Shown: positions 1 to 10,137 of the stretch, piece after piece | How positions within the stretch are numbered: the first letter of the stretch is position 1 | Layout: each line of letters starts with the position of its first letter | Assembly (NCBI GenBank): GCA_037833965.1 | Contig: AP031352.1 | Location: 5,684,501 to 5,748,500 of the forward strand | DNA: 64,000 nt | Reading direction: 5' to 3' | DNA from: Marchantia polymorpha subsp. ruderalis | Lineage: Eukaryota > Streptophyta > Marchantiopsida > Marchantiales > Marchantiaceae | The notes under the pieces: model-generated | Databases searched by the model: none | What the model saw: only the letters and a program-made list of their open reading frames with translations | What the model was told of the DNA's origin: nothing | Program-made: the position numbers and the translations under genes

Positions 1-1891
1 AAATCCAAAAGACTGGTTGGTAGGAAAGATGGTCCAATGTGGAAGCGGAATTTCCTAGAATGCATGGAAGCGAAGATTTTTTAAATGTGAAGCTTTGAGT
101 CGTGTAAAACTGCATGTACAATCGGACTGGGAGAGCGTGACGAATTGAGCTGTATCAAGACCCCCGGGAGACAGACCCTACGATAAGTAGGGCGGGGAAG
201 AGACATGCACCGTCTTCAATCAGATATTCTGGTTGAATCGCGTGAGCGGTCGAGGTAACGACAACATGCCAACACAACAAGCGTGTTCTTATACACTCGG
301 TGAGATTGGAAATTGGCAGTATAGATCTTGACTTTGTTGTGCAAGCGAGGAAGGAACGTGGGTGAATGCATCAGTGTGCTCATACACTCTTGTCGTCACG
401 CTGGAACAGAGATTTCGAAGTTCATTTTCAAAGAAAACTTTTTCCTAGAATCTTTGATCTTTTCCAGCAAGTGGATGTATTCTGACAAATGAGAGGCACA
501 TGGGTAGTCAGCTCGACGGACAAAGCCTGTGGTGCTTTTTTCTTGTTTTGAAGAACGTTTCAGTACGCTACATAACTCAAAGGCTGATAACAAACTGATG
601 AACTTTTTGGGAGTTTACTAAACTTGATGTTAAGATAAGAACATGATATACAACATGATATACAGAGTATACGAGTACTGTACTCGAGGTTCTAAACTCC
701 TGGTATGATTGTTCTTCTAGCTCAACTGTCAAGCATGCACAGTTTTGATGAGGTCTGTCGACGTCAAACATTAATATGAATCAAATTTTGTCCGTGCTAA
801 AAGCAATCCTGCTTATTTTTCACATCATATAAAGCAAGATAGAACCAATATGATACTTGGTAAGGTCAACGTCAATCGTCAAAGAAGTTAGATTGTTGGA
901 ACTAAACTTGCAAGAGAAGAAAAACTGTGTTGTTTACCCAATTTTAAAAATACTTCATATGATTAATGTTAGATAAGAATGAGTCATGACTTGAGATAAA
1001 GATCTCGCTTAATATCTGAAAGACAAGATTAGTTTACATGGAAATTCAAATATTTGTATATTTTCTGAAATGAAACAAGTCATAGTGCAAATTTTGCACC
1101 CGTATGCTCTAATCCAAAGATGTGAAATGAGAAAATTATATAACAATCTATATAGATAAAAATCATTAAAAGTAAACTGTATTTTTATGTGTAAATCATA
1201 TTCACGTCTATTTTTGTTATAAGAATTGAAATTGTGAATACATACCTTTCTATAAGATGTGTAGTATGCTTTGCATCTATATTGGATTTATATCAAACGT
1301 CAAATTGAAGACATAAACAAGCTCTTATAATTGGTTTCTGAAGGTGTAATTCGATGAAAGGAAAAGTATTACATTTCTCATTAAATTCTTAATTGTATTA
1401 AAGATTTTGAATCTACAAATCTTTATCTCTTTTCGTCTTGAAAAGCATTTGGCCTTTGGGATTCTAGGACTCTTTCATTTAGGTGCATCATCAAGAAAAA
1501 TTGAACAAAGTTATCCTTTGATGATGTATACAACTCACGTGATGAGACAAAACGGTGGATGTTTAAGAATTTATTACTAAAGTTCAAACAAAGATATTAT
1601 CATAGCGTCATCAGTAATTCTTTTAAATGTATTTCAACAAACCTACACATATCAAAAACTTTTGTTTCATTTTTCATTCAAGTTAAATGTACCTGGAAAG
1701 ATAAAATGTTAATGAAATAATCAATTGATAACTTTTATTAATGATCTAATTCCGACCTCATTCAAGTTGGAAACGAATATTAGAACAACATACGTGATCT
1801 GGAAAGATCACAAGCAGCTTTGGTAGCAACTGACAATGTAATAGACACGATATTTTTTATTTTTTTTTTTCATTTTCTTTGATTTGTTTGT
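1..1891. other. AT-rich intergenic DNA, no gene recognised
   Basis: I see no conserved protein, RNA gene or terminal repeats here. Short minus-strand open frames near 396-771 have no recognisable domain. The last ~210 bases (from ~1,680) are the left edge of a diverged tandem duplication whose second copy starts near 13,170. Confidence 0.6.
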
Positions 1892-2842
1892 TGTGTTGTA
1901 ATAACCCACTAAAGGCTAAAACTGCAATATAGTGGTAGAAAGGTCGAACCCACAAGGACAGAGGAACACACAAGGTACAAAGTGTCACGTTTAACAGACT
2001 ATTGAGGAGTTTGAATTCTCAGGCGACTGTCACTCCCAGAAATACTGCAAGTGTCCACTCGGAGCGCACTCGGAGGTCGCACAGTGAAGCGTAACACACA
2101 CACACACACACCTTAAACTACAGAAACACAACCCAGAGATCCGTTAGGACCTCTACTCAAGATTTCAGGGGGGAAGGTCTCTCAAGAGTACACTCAGCGA
2201 AGCTGCGGGTAGTGACTCCCAACTCCGGCTTTTACAACACTTCCACTAGCTTGCTGCTAGCGTAGGAAACCCGGTTTGGATTGCCTACTTCGGATCGAAG
2301 TCACTCATACGCGGTGAACAACACTCTCATCTCACAAAACGCGCAGAGAACACAGGTCCGCACTGAAGGACTCACTAAGAAACATTCCAGTAACACACCA
2401 TAACAGTCTATTGAAGAGTTTGAATTCTTAGGCACTTGTCATTCCCAGAAATACTACAGGGGTTACCCTCAAGGCACCTGCTGCAGCGTAACCTGAATTT
2501 ACAACCAAGGCTTACACGAAGTAGCAAAACTTCACTTTGGCATTCAGGGGAAAAATCCCGAAGGAGTACAATCAGGAACAAACACTCAAAGGTGTAGGGG
2601 CGAAACTATTCAAGTATCTAACTAGTCACTGGCTCTGAGCATCGGCAATCACCCGCAGGTGTAGATCCGAACTACTCAAGTCTCTAACCAATGTACTAGC
2701 TCTGAACATTCGGCCGAAGGCCTTCAGCTACACAATGCGGATCGCTAAGGTGTAGCTCCTCGTGCGTGGTGACAGAACTAAGGACACAAACACGCAGAGA
2801 AAATGAGTTCCTGATCTGCACTTCTGATGTTGGGAAAGATCA

Positions 2843-2871
2843 CAAGGCAAGACGCCTTGAACTATTTTATA
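2843..2871 (-). promoter_or_regulatory. LTR TATA box plus downstream hairpin (outer family B LTR)
   Basis: On the minus strand TATAAAATAG (2,871-2,862) is followed a few bases later by CAAGGC-GTCTT-GCCTTG (2,859-2,843), a perfect 6-bp stem. The same TATA-hairpin pair is found in every LTR copy in the window. The nested LTR inserted 23 bp upstream of this TATA box. Confidence 0.7.
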
Positions 2872-3114
2872 CCTTCTAAGTCCTAACTAACACTTGTGGT
2901 AACCCACTTTTTGTTTTTTGTCGGAACTAAAACATTTTTGAATAGTAAGTACCGCGGCAGCAGCTGTAAATAGGAATCGGTACGCGAAACCAGAGTAAAA
3001 AGAGGATCGAGGACAGTCAAGGGGTTTTGGGCTTAGGCCACAGTGGGACGCTTGGGACGGAACGGGCGGTTCATGCTGCAGGATCAGCTTGGAGCACCTT
3101 CGGCGGTAGATCAC

Positions 3115-4540
3115 TCATAACTTTCTCAATTCGTAACGCCTTGAGATGTTTCGGGTCTTGTTGGAAAGAGCTCGCGACGCTCGTTCTAACGAGCCCAAGA
3201 ACTTGTGAAACGGATGAGAGGTCACTGAGTTATGAGTGTCGGAAGTTACTGATGGGGGGGGGGCCTTCGGCGGTAGAGCGACTTTGGCGGTACGCCTTCG
3301 GCGGAAGAACCGCCGGAAGATGCGCCTTGGGCGGTAGACGCCTCCGGTCAACGCCTTCGGGTCAACGCCTTCGGCGATACAGGAGAGTGCATTCGGCGGA
3401 AGAGTGAAACCCTCATAACTTTCTCAATGCGCAACGCCTCGACTTGGTTCGGGTCTCGTTGGAAAGAGCTCGACGCGCTGATTCTAACGAGCCCAAGAAC
3501 GCCACGAACGGAGGAGAATTCCGGGAGTTATGAAGGTCGCAAGATACTCAGCTTTCCGCCTGTGCACAGGCGAAGAAAGTTTTGTCCTATGCGCGGACGA
3601 AGGAAGTTCGCCTGTGCACAGGTCACCTCCACACGTGCCGCCTGTGCACAGGCGCTTCGGCGTCGGCGGGAAATCCGCCTTGGGCCCTAGAAATGCGCCT
3701 TGTGAGGTAGAAAGTGTACGGCGCCTTCTGCGCCAGCTCAGCGCCGCGGACGGACAGCTCAGCGCCGCGGACGGCCAGGTCAGCGCCGCGGACGGACTGT
3801 GGATAGGCGAACGCCTTCGGCGGAAGAGGAAAACCGACATAACTTTCTCAATTCTTAGCGGTTTGACTTGATTCGGGTTTCGTTGGAAAGAGCTCGACGC
3901 ACTGATTCCAACGAGACCAAGATCTCTTGAAACGGATGAGGCATCACCGAGTTAGGAGCGGCGGAAGTTTCTGATATGGAGGGCCTTCGGTGCTAACATT
4001 TAGAGGGGCCTTCGGCGTTAACACTTAGAGGGGCGGCTGACGACGCGGACGCCTGTGCACAGGCGGACGGCCTGTGCACAGGCGGGTTGCAAGTAGGCGG
4101 CCTGTGCACAGGCAGGCCTTCGGCGGAAGGGTAAAATCGACATAGTGTTTTCAATTCTTAATGGTTTGCAGTGGTTAGGGTCTCGTTGGAAAGAGCTCGC
4201 GACGCTCGTTCCAACGAGCCCAAGAACGCCTGGGACGGATGGGAATTTAGGGAGTTAGGACTATCGGAAGATACGTAGACGTTCTACTTCGGCCCTAGAT
4301 GTTCGCCTTCGGGGTTACGCTTCCGGGAATTCCGCCTTCGGAGGTAGGGAGATCGACTTTTGTCCGATGCGCGGACGGACGCCTTCGACGGTTGCAGGCC
4401 TTCGGCGGAAGAGTAAAACAGTGATAACTTTCTCAATTCTTATCCGTTTGACTTGGTTAGGGGCTCGTTGGAAAGAACACAACACGCTCGTTCCAACGAG
4501 CCCAAGAACGTTACAAACGAAGCAGGGATCCGTGAGTTAT
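3115..4540 (+). repeat. Five tandem U3 modules with inverted-repeat cores and palindromes
   Basis: A ~130-bp module beginning with ATAACTTTCTCAATT-like sequence recurs near 3,117, 3,415, 3,839, 4,140 and 4,423, spaced about 280-425 bp. Each has an inverted repeat of the type CTCGTTGGAA ... TTCCAACGAG around GAGCTCG. Between modules the 14-bp palindrome GCCTGTGCACAGGC occurs six times (3,558; 3,609; 3,640; three between 4,049 and 4,115), and GCCTTCGGC many times. Single copies of the module occur in the ORF-bearing LTRs (near 9,745-9,850, 30,513-30,640, 38,410-38,540 and 49,070-49,200). Open frames through this region are not conserved and I do not call them genes. Confidence 0.75.
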
Positions 4541-5040
4541 GGGCGTCGGGATGACTGTTAGAGATTGACAAGGTGTGGAAGTGCGTCTTTGGCGGTTGGA
4601 CGCATTCGGCGGTGCGCGGAAGGAGATTTCCTCCGGCGAGGATCGGGTGGTCATGAATGTAGAATGTTCAGGTGTGGCAGTGGCGGCTTGCGTGTAGGAC
4701 GCGTGGGACCCACAGTCCTCGGATTTTGGAGAAGGAATTTTGGCCTAGGTTCAGAGATCTTGCGGGGCCCATATCTTTGCGATGGACGGTCGGATGGATC
4801 TGAAATTTTGTGGGTCCGTTGATCTCGGCCGGCCACGCATGCCTGCAAATTTTCAGCCTCAGATCTTGGATGGTAAGGCGCTGGCGGCTCTGTACAGTAG
4901 GCTTAGGATTCAGATTTAGGGTTAGGGTTAGATTTAGGTTGTAAGTTAGAGGGGAAGGCAGCCGCCGACTCCTCAGGTGTAGGTTCTGTTGCGGCTCGCA
5001 CCATGGTAGTGCAGTGTAGTGTTAGGTAGGACTTAGAAGG

Positions 5041-5069
5041 TATAAAATAGTTCCAGGCGTTTTGCCTGG
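5041..5069 (+). promoter_or_regulatory. LTR TATA box plus hairpin (nested LTR)
   Basis: TATAAAATAG at 5,041-5,050 is followed by CCAGGC-GTTTT-GCCTGG at 5,053-5,069. Compared with the CAAGGC/GCCTTG stem of the other LTRs, both sides of one base pair have changed (A-T to C-G), which keeps the stem. Confidence 0.7.
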
Positions 5070-6019
5070 GGTTCTTTCCCATCAGAAGTGCAGATCAGGA
5101 ACCCATTTCCTTTGCGTGTTTGTGTCCTTGAGTTCTGTCACCACGCACGAGGAGTTACAACTTAGCGTTCCGCATTTTGTAGCTGAAGGCCTTCGGCCGA
5201 ATGTTCAGAGCTAGTACATTGGTTAGAGACTTGAGTAGTTCGGAACTGCACCTGCGAGTGACTGCCGATGCTCAGAGCCAGTGACTAGTTAGATACTTGA
5301 ACAGTTTCGCCCCTACACCTTCGAGTGTTTCTTTCTGATTGTACTCCTTTGGGATTTTTCCCCTGAATGCCAAAGTGAAGTTTTGCTACTTCGTGTAAGC
5401 CTTGGTTGTAAATTCAGGTTACGCTGCAGCAGGTGCCTTGAGGGTAACCCGTGTAGTATTTCTGGGAATGACAAGTGCCTGAGAATTCAAACTCTTCAAT
5501 AGACTGTTGTTGTGTTACTGGAATGTTTCTCAGTGAGTCCTTCAGTGCGGACCTGTGTTCTCTGCGCGTTTTGTGAGTTGAGAGTGTTGTTCACCGCGTA
5601 GGAGTGACTTCGATCCGAAGTAGGCAGTCCAAATCGGGTTTCCTACACTAGCAGCAAGCTAGTGGAAGTGTTGTAAAAGCCGGAGTTGGGAGTCACTGCC
5701 CGCAGCTTCGCCGAGTGTGCTCGCGAGAGACTTTCCCCCTGAAATCCTGAAGTAGAGGTCCTAACGGATCTCTGGGTTGTGTTTCTGTGTGTGTGTGTGT
5801 GTGTGTGTTACGCTGCACTGTGCGACCTCCGAGTGCGCTCCGAGTGGACACTTGCAGTATTTCTGGGAGTGACAGTCGCCTGAGAATTCAAACTCATCAA
5901 TAGTCTGTTAAAACGTGACACTTTGTACCCTGTGTGTTCCTCTGTCCCTGTGGGTTCGACCTTTCTACCACTATATTGCAGTTTTAGCCTTTAGTGGGTT
6001 ATTACAACACTACACTGCG

Positions 6020-8820
6020 CTACGCTACACGCCTGCACGGAACCACGCTACACTCTGCGGAACTTGTGCTTCGCCTCCTGCGCCACGGACTGCCGCGCAC
6101 TAACTCCCTACCCTGCCAGTCCTCCGCTCGACTGCGCAGTCCCAAACGCTGCAACGCCGCGGACACCTCCGCCTCGAGGGTGGACATGGTATCCCGCGCC
6201 TTCGACAGAAAGGAGTCTAACTTCTTCGCTACCCGCCGCCGGCTCCTACTGTCACCTGTCAACAACCCGGCTGCACGAAGCTCTAACTCACGCAGGGTGA
6301 GTTTCTCCTGCGCCGCCACTTCCCAGTGGGCGTAGCCCTTGAGACAGTGGGCGACTCGCCTCGCCATCTCCTCCTTTGTGCAATCTGCCTCTCGCCTGCG
6401 ATCATCTTCAATTACCACCAACTGCGATTCGGCCTCCGCACGCAGAGCTCTCAATTCTCCGCACTCCGACTGCAGCCTGCGGATTAAATCCTCATCCGCC
6501 TGTCGTGCGAGCTGACACTCCGCCAACAACCGCGTCTTTCGCACGAGCTCCTCTGACAAAACCTGATTCTGAGTCTTCTCAGAAATCAATTCTTCTGTGG
6601 TCCTCACCACATCTTTGGTGAGCTCCTCTAGTCTCTCCTTCTTCAACTTGTCGTAGTGGGTGTGCGACTTCCGCACGAGATTATACTGTCCCCACAAGCA
6701 TTCATGCTTCTCCCGCAGCTCCTTAAGTTCCCGGTCCACCCGAGCTAGTAGCTTGCTGGTGTGGACTTTAGTGCGAGTTCGCCTGCGCACTAACTCGACG
6801 TAGGACCCAGGCTGGCGAGGATCCGCGTATTTATCAAATTTGCGATCCAAGTACCTCAGCAGAGGTACTACCTGCTCACAGAGCGCCGCCGCCGGCGCAC
6901 CAACGATTTCCTCCTCCTCCTCCTCGGTATCTCCCGATCCCGACATTGCTTCCGTGGATCCTCCTTCGTCATCATCCGAGGGAAGGATTTCGGTCGCCAT
7001 CGATTGCGTTGGCGACTGGCCCGAGTGGGGCTGTGAGTGGTCTGCGGGTGCTGCCGCCGATGGCACTTCTGCAGCTTCGCTGCTCCCCGCTAAAATGTCC
7101 AAGGCGGTGGGTGAATGTGGCCGTGCTACATCCCCATCATCAGCCTGTCGTGCGTCGATCGTCGCTCCTTCGCTTCCAACGTCCGCCGCTGAAGGTGATT
7201 GAGCGGGATGTGTTTGCGCGGGGTGTAATTGCGCATCGCGCTCTCGAATTTCGTCTCGCGGACTTACAATCTGCTCCTCCGTTAGGTCCTGCTCGAGGGC
7301 TGCGTCTGGCCTGCGCGTAGGCGCAATTTTCGGCGCATGGTCCGCCGCAGGCGCAGCGCCGAAGGCGTCTATCGCCGAAGGCGACAGAGCCGAAGGCCGC
7401 TCGCCCGATGTACATGGGCCCGAAGGCCCTGCCGCCAAAGGCGCATCTGCCGGCGGATTACCCGCCGAAGGTGCGGTCTCCGCACGCTCCCTGCTAAAGA
7501 CTCGATGGCCCGAAGGCCCTGGCGCCGAAGGCGCAAATCGCGGCGCGTTATACGCCGGAGGGTCTTGCCCCGAAGGCCCTTGACCCAAAGGCCGATCTTC
7601 CGCCGGCTCCTTCCCCTTCCTACGTTGTACCGGGGGTGAATCCTGCCTACTCGTAGGCGGCCGCCTGTGCGTAGGCAGAGGTCCACGTCTGCAAGAGGTC
7701 GCCTATCCGCTGGAAATCGCCTGTGCGTAGGCGGAACACTCGTCCGCATGGCACGTGGTAACTCCGGAGGATCTTGTCCCGCAGGCCCCTGGCCCGAAGG
7801 CCGCCTCTCGTCCGCCGGAGGTGTAGCGTGGTCTGCCGCTCCTGCGGACGTCCGCGCTCTCCCGATCGTCTCCGGTGACGCTCTTCCCTTCTCCGTGGCG
7901 ATCGTCGCCGTGTCCGCGCTGCTGGGTGGTAACACAAGCCTGCGCGCCTTCTGCTTCAGCCGGCTGCACACTTCGTGCAGTGACCGCTGTCGTATGGGAG
8001 CAGTGGGTTCTCGATGTTGCTCCTCCTCTGGTTCCTCTCTCCATCTCCGCTTCCGCGGCACTCTTGCTGCGGGCGTGCTTCTTCCCTCGTCCCGCCGGGT
8101 CGGCGGAGTAGAAGCTGGTGAATCTTCTACATCGGTGTCGACCTCGTTATCCCGCACATACTTCCCGGGATGATCGACGGACAATGGCGGAAAGCGAGCG
8201 AGCTCCGCCGCGGTCAAACAGTTCCTCTGTTGATAGAAGTTTATCAAGAAAGGGGAGAGGTGATTGAGAGTTCCCCCCTTCTCCTCGTAGGCGTGCTGTC
8301 GCATCACCCTATGCAGAATGCTCGCCTAGTGAACGGGAGCTCCGGCCAAGATGAGCTCCACAAAAGAAACCTGCCACAAGGTGATGTACGAGGTGCGGTG
8401 TGGCTGCAGCAATTGTAGCAGCGCCGCCGCTACAGTTCGGCGGAAACGATCTTTGTAGTCGCGGATCTTGTACCCGTTCTTGGTAGACCTCTCCCGCTTG
8501 AACAATTCCACAAATTGCGCTTCGTCCTGCTTCGTCACCTTGACGCTCTCACTATCAAATAGGAGGTACCCGTCGGTGCCGGCACACCTCCCCAATGCCT
8601 GCGCCCAATCGTGGACGGTCCACCGATCTACGTGCGGACGCAATCCGCGCGTAGGTTGTCGCTCCGCGTCCAGCCATTCGCGCACCATGTCTACACATAT
8701 GTAATTCCACCCCCACAGCAAGAAATCAAGCTTTCTTGCAATCAGCCGCTCCTCGAAAGCACACAATCCGTTCTGTGGAAGCCGGAGCGGCAGCATCCGC
8801 AACGTGTTCACTCTTGACAT
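6020..8820 (-). pseudogene. LTR ORF relic in the family B solo LTR
   Basis: This is a diverged relative of the 851-codon ORF at 45,647-48,202. It starts at ATG 8,820 and shows the conserved N-terminal blocks LDFLLWGWN, LGRCAG, RDYKDR, LLQLLQP and FVEL..AGAPVH. The frame is cut by a TAG at 8,326-8,328, exactly where the intact copy has the Trp of GAPVHWAR. It continues with GGTLNHLSPFLI and a Pro/Ser/Ala/Arg-rich region, then switches frame near 7,590. After that come LLRYLDRK, a coiled coil with many Glu, Leu and Arg, GYAHWEVAAQE and a basic RRRRS-rich tail ending at 6,020. CGAAGGC-type palindromes inside the middle region encode repeated PSA/PSG units. At least one stop and one frameshift make it non-functional as a whole, although the C-terminal 522-residue frame is open. 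Confidence 0.8.
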
Positions 8821-10137
8821 TGCGTTCTTGAACTTTGCTTGCGCAACAACTCTCTCTCTGCTCTGCTCCAGCTTCTTGCTTCCTCTGCAAACTCTCCGGC
8901 TCCGCGCTATAACGGCCTCCTCTCTCACGCGCGGCTTCACGCTCCGCCGACGCCGACTTAACTCACACGCTCGAATTGGCAATTTGAACTCCGCTAGCGT
9001 ACTACGCCGCGGACATGGGTGCGAAGCGCCGAAGGCGGATTTCTCGCCTTGCACGCTACACTCGTTCGTACTAATCTTTGGCCAATCCCGCTCCGCCGAA
9101 GGCGATCGTCCGCGCATCGGACAAAAGTCGAACTCCCTTCTGCGTAGGCGGAATCCCCGTCGAAATCTCCGCCGGCGCGGAACTTCATCTGCCTGTGCGT
9201 AGGCGCTCCGTCCGCGTATCAAACGTTCGTCCGCGCCGGTCCCTCGCCGTAGGCGCAACGCCGAAGGCGGCTGTGCCGAAGGCGTTGACCGCGGTCAACA
9301 GACTCCGTCCAGTCTGTCCATTTCTCTCGCCTCTCCGTCGGCGCTCTTGTCTCCGTAACCCCGAACGGCCGAAGGCGCACTCATCCGTTCCGTCCGTACA
9401 GCCCATACGGTCCGTACGGATTTTACCACTCCGTTGGGTACTCGCCCGTCCGCGCCGCTGCGCTGGCGCCGAAGGCGCCGTACAATTTCCAACCCCGAAG
9501 GCGCATTTCTAGGGCTGAAGGCGGATTCCCCGCCGACGCCGAAGCGCCCGTGCGTAGGCGAACTTCGCTCGTCCGCCTGCGCAGAGGTGTTAATCCTCCC
9601 CGCCTACGAGTAGGCGACATTCGCGGCGGACATCCCGCCGACGTCAAACCCTATTTCGCCTACGCGTAGGCGGACTTCCCTCGTCCGCGCATAGGACAAA
9701 CTTTCCTCGCCTACTCGTAGGCGAGAAGCTGAGTGTCTTGCGACCTTCATAACTCCCGGAATCCTCCTCCGTTCGTGGCGTTCTTGGGCTCGTTAGAATC
9801 AGCGCGTCGAGCTCTTTCCAATGAGATCCTAACCAAGTCGAGGAGTTTGGGAATTGACCAGGTCCTGAAGGATTCTTTTAGCGCCAAAGGCGCAGCGCCG
9901 AAGGCGGATTTCGCGCCTTGCGCCGCAGGGGTTATTCCTTTAGAGCCCGCATGTAGGGTGGTGTCTGTCCCCGACGTTGCACCCAACTCCTGGATTCTAC
10001 GAGTTCCCTCGAGATTCTCTGCGATCTTCCGGTTTCACTCTATTTTGATGCACCGAGGGCTATTTACACTGCTGCCGCGGTACAGTTTTCCAAAAATGTT
10101 TTAATTTCCTCAAAAATACCAAAAGTGGGGTACCACA

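Larger units (their letters stand above)
2895..6006 (+). mobile_element. Nested solo LTR, ORF-less variant
   Basis: Starts TGTGGTAACCCAC at 2,895 and ends GGGTTATTACA at 6,006. It is flanked by the 5-bp duplication ACACT (2,890-2,894 and 6,007-6,011) and lies antisense inside the outer LTR. It is 3,112 bp, about 1.8-2 kb shorter than the ORF-bearing LTRs. The region that holds the ORF in the others is replaced by tandem GC-rich modules (3,115-4,540). The last ~1 kb (TATA box, hairpin, GT microsatellite near 5,789-5,808, terminal block) matches the tails of the other LTRs. It probably comes from a non-autonomous derivative mobilised by an autonomous relative (inference). Confidence 0.87.
1897..10137 (-). 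mobile_element. Solo LTR, Ty3/gypsy family B (outer, interrupted)
   Basis: Read on the minus strand it starts TGTGGTACCCC at 10,137 and ends GGGTTATTACA at 1,897, the same termini as the complete element at 34-49.6 kb. It is flanked by the perfect 5-bp duplication TGTGT (1,892-1,896 and 10,138-10,142). Without the nested insert at 2,895-6,006 it is about 5.1 kb. There is no internal gag, pol, primer site or second LTR, so it is a solo LTR, presumably left by LTR-LTR recombination. It carries an LTR ORF relic (6,020-8,820), a TATA box, a CA microsatellite near 2,097 and many GC-rich palindromes such as CGCCTTCGGCG. A paralogous empty site at 13,380-13,400 confirms the insertion. Confidence 0.88.

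Noticed and set aside
2097..2112. CA/GT microsatellites (also 5,789-5,808, 34,269-34,284, 44,929-44,942, 50,284-50,300)
   Set aside because: They are a shared feature of the LTR tail, not independent loci.
3027..3871. Open frames of 87-126 codons in the ORF-less LTR
   Set aside because: They run through GC-rich tandem modules, and their translations are not conserved between repeats or LTR copies.
3115..4540. Possible CRISPR-like array from regularly repeated palindromes
   Set aside because: Spacing is irregular, the units are diverged LTR modules, and the DNA is clearly eukaryotic.
4912..4938. Telomere-like TTAGGGTTAGGGTTAGATTTAGG
   Set aside because: Only two or three imperfect units inside an LTR; too short for an interstitial telomere.
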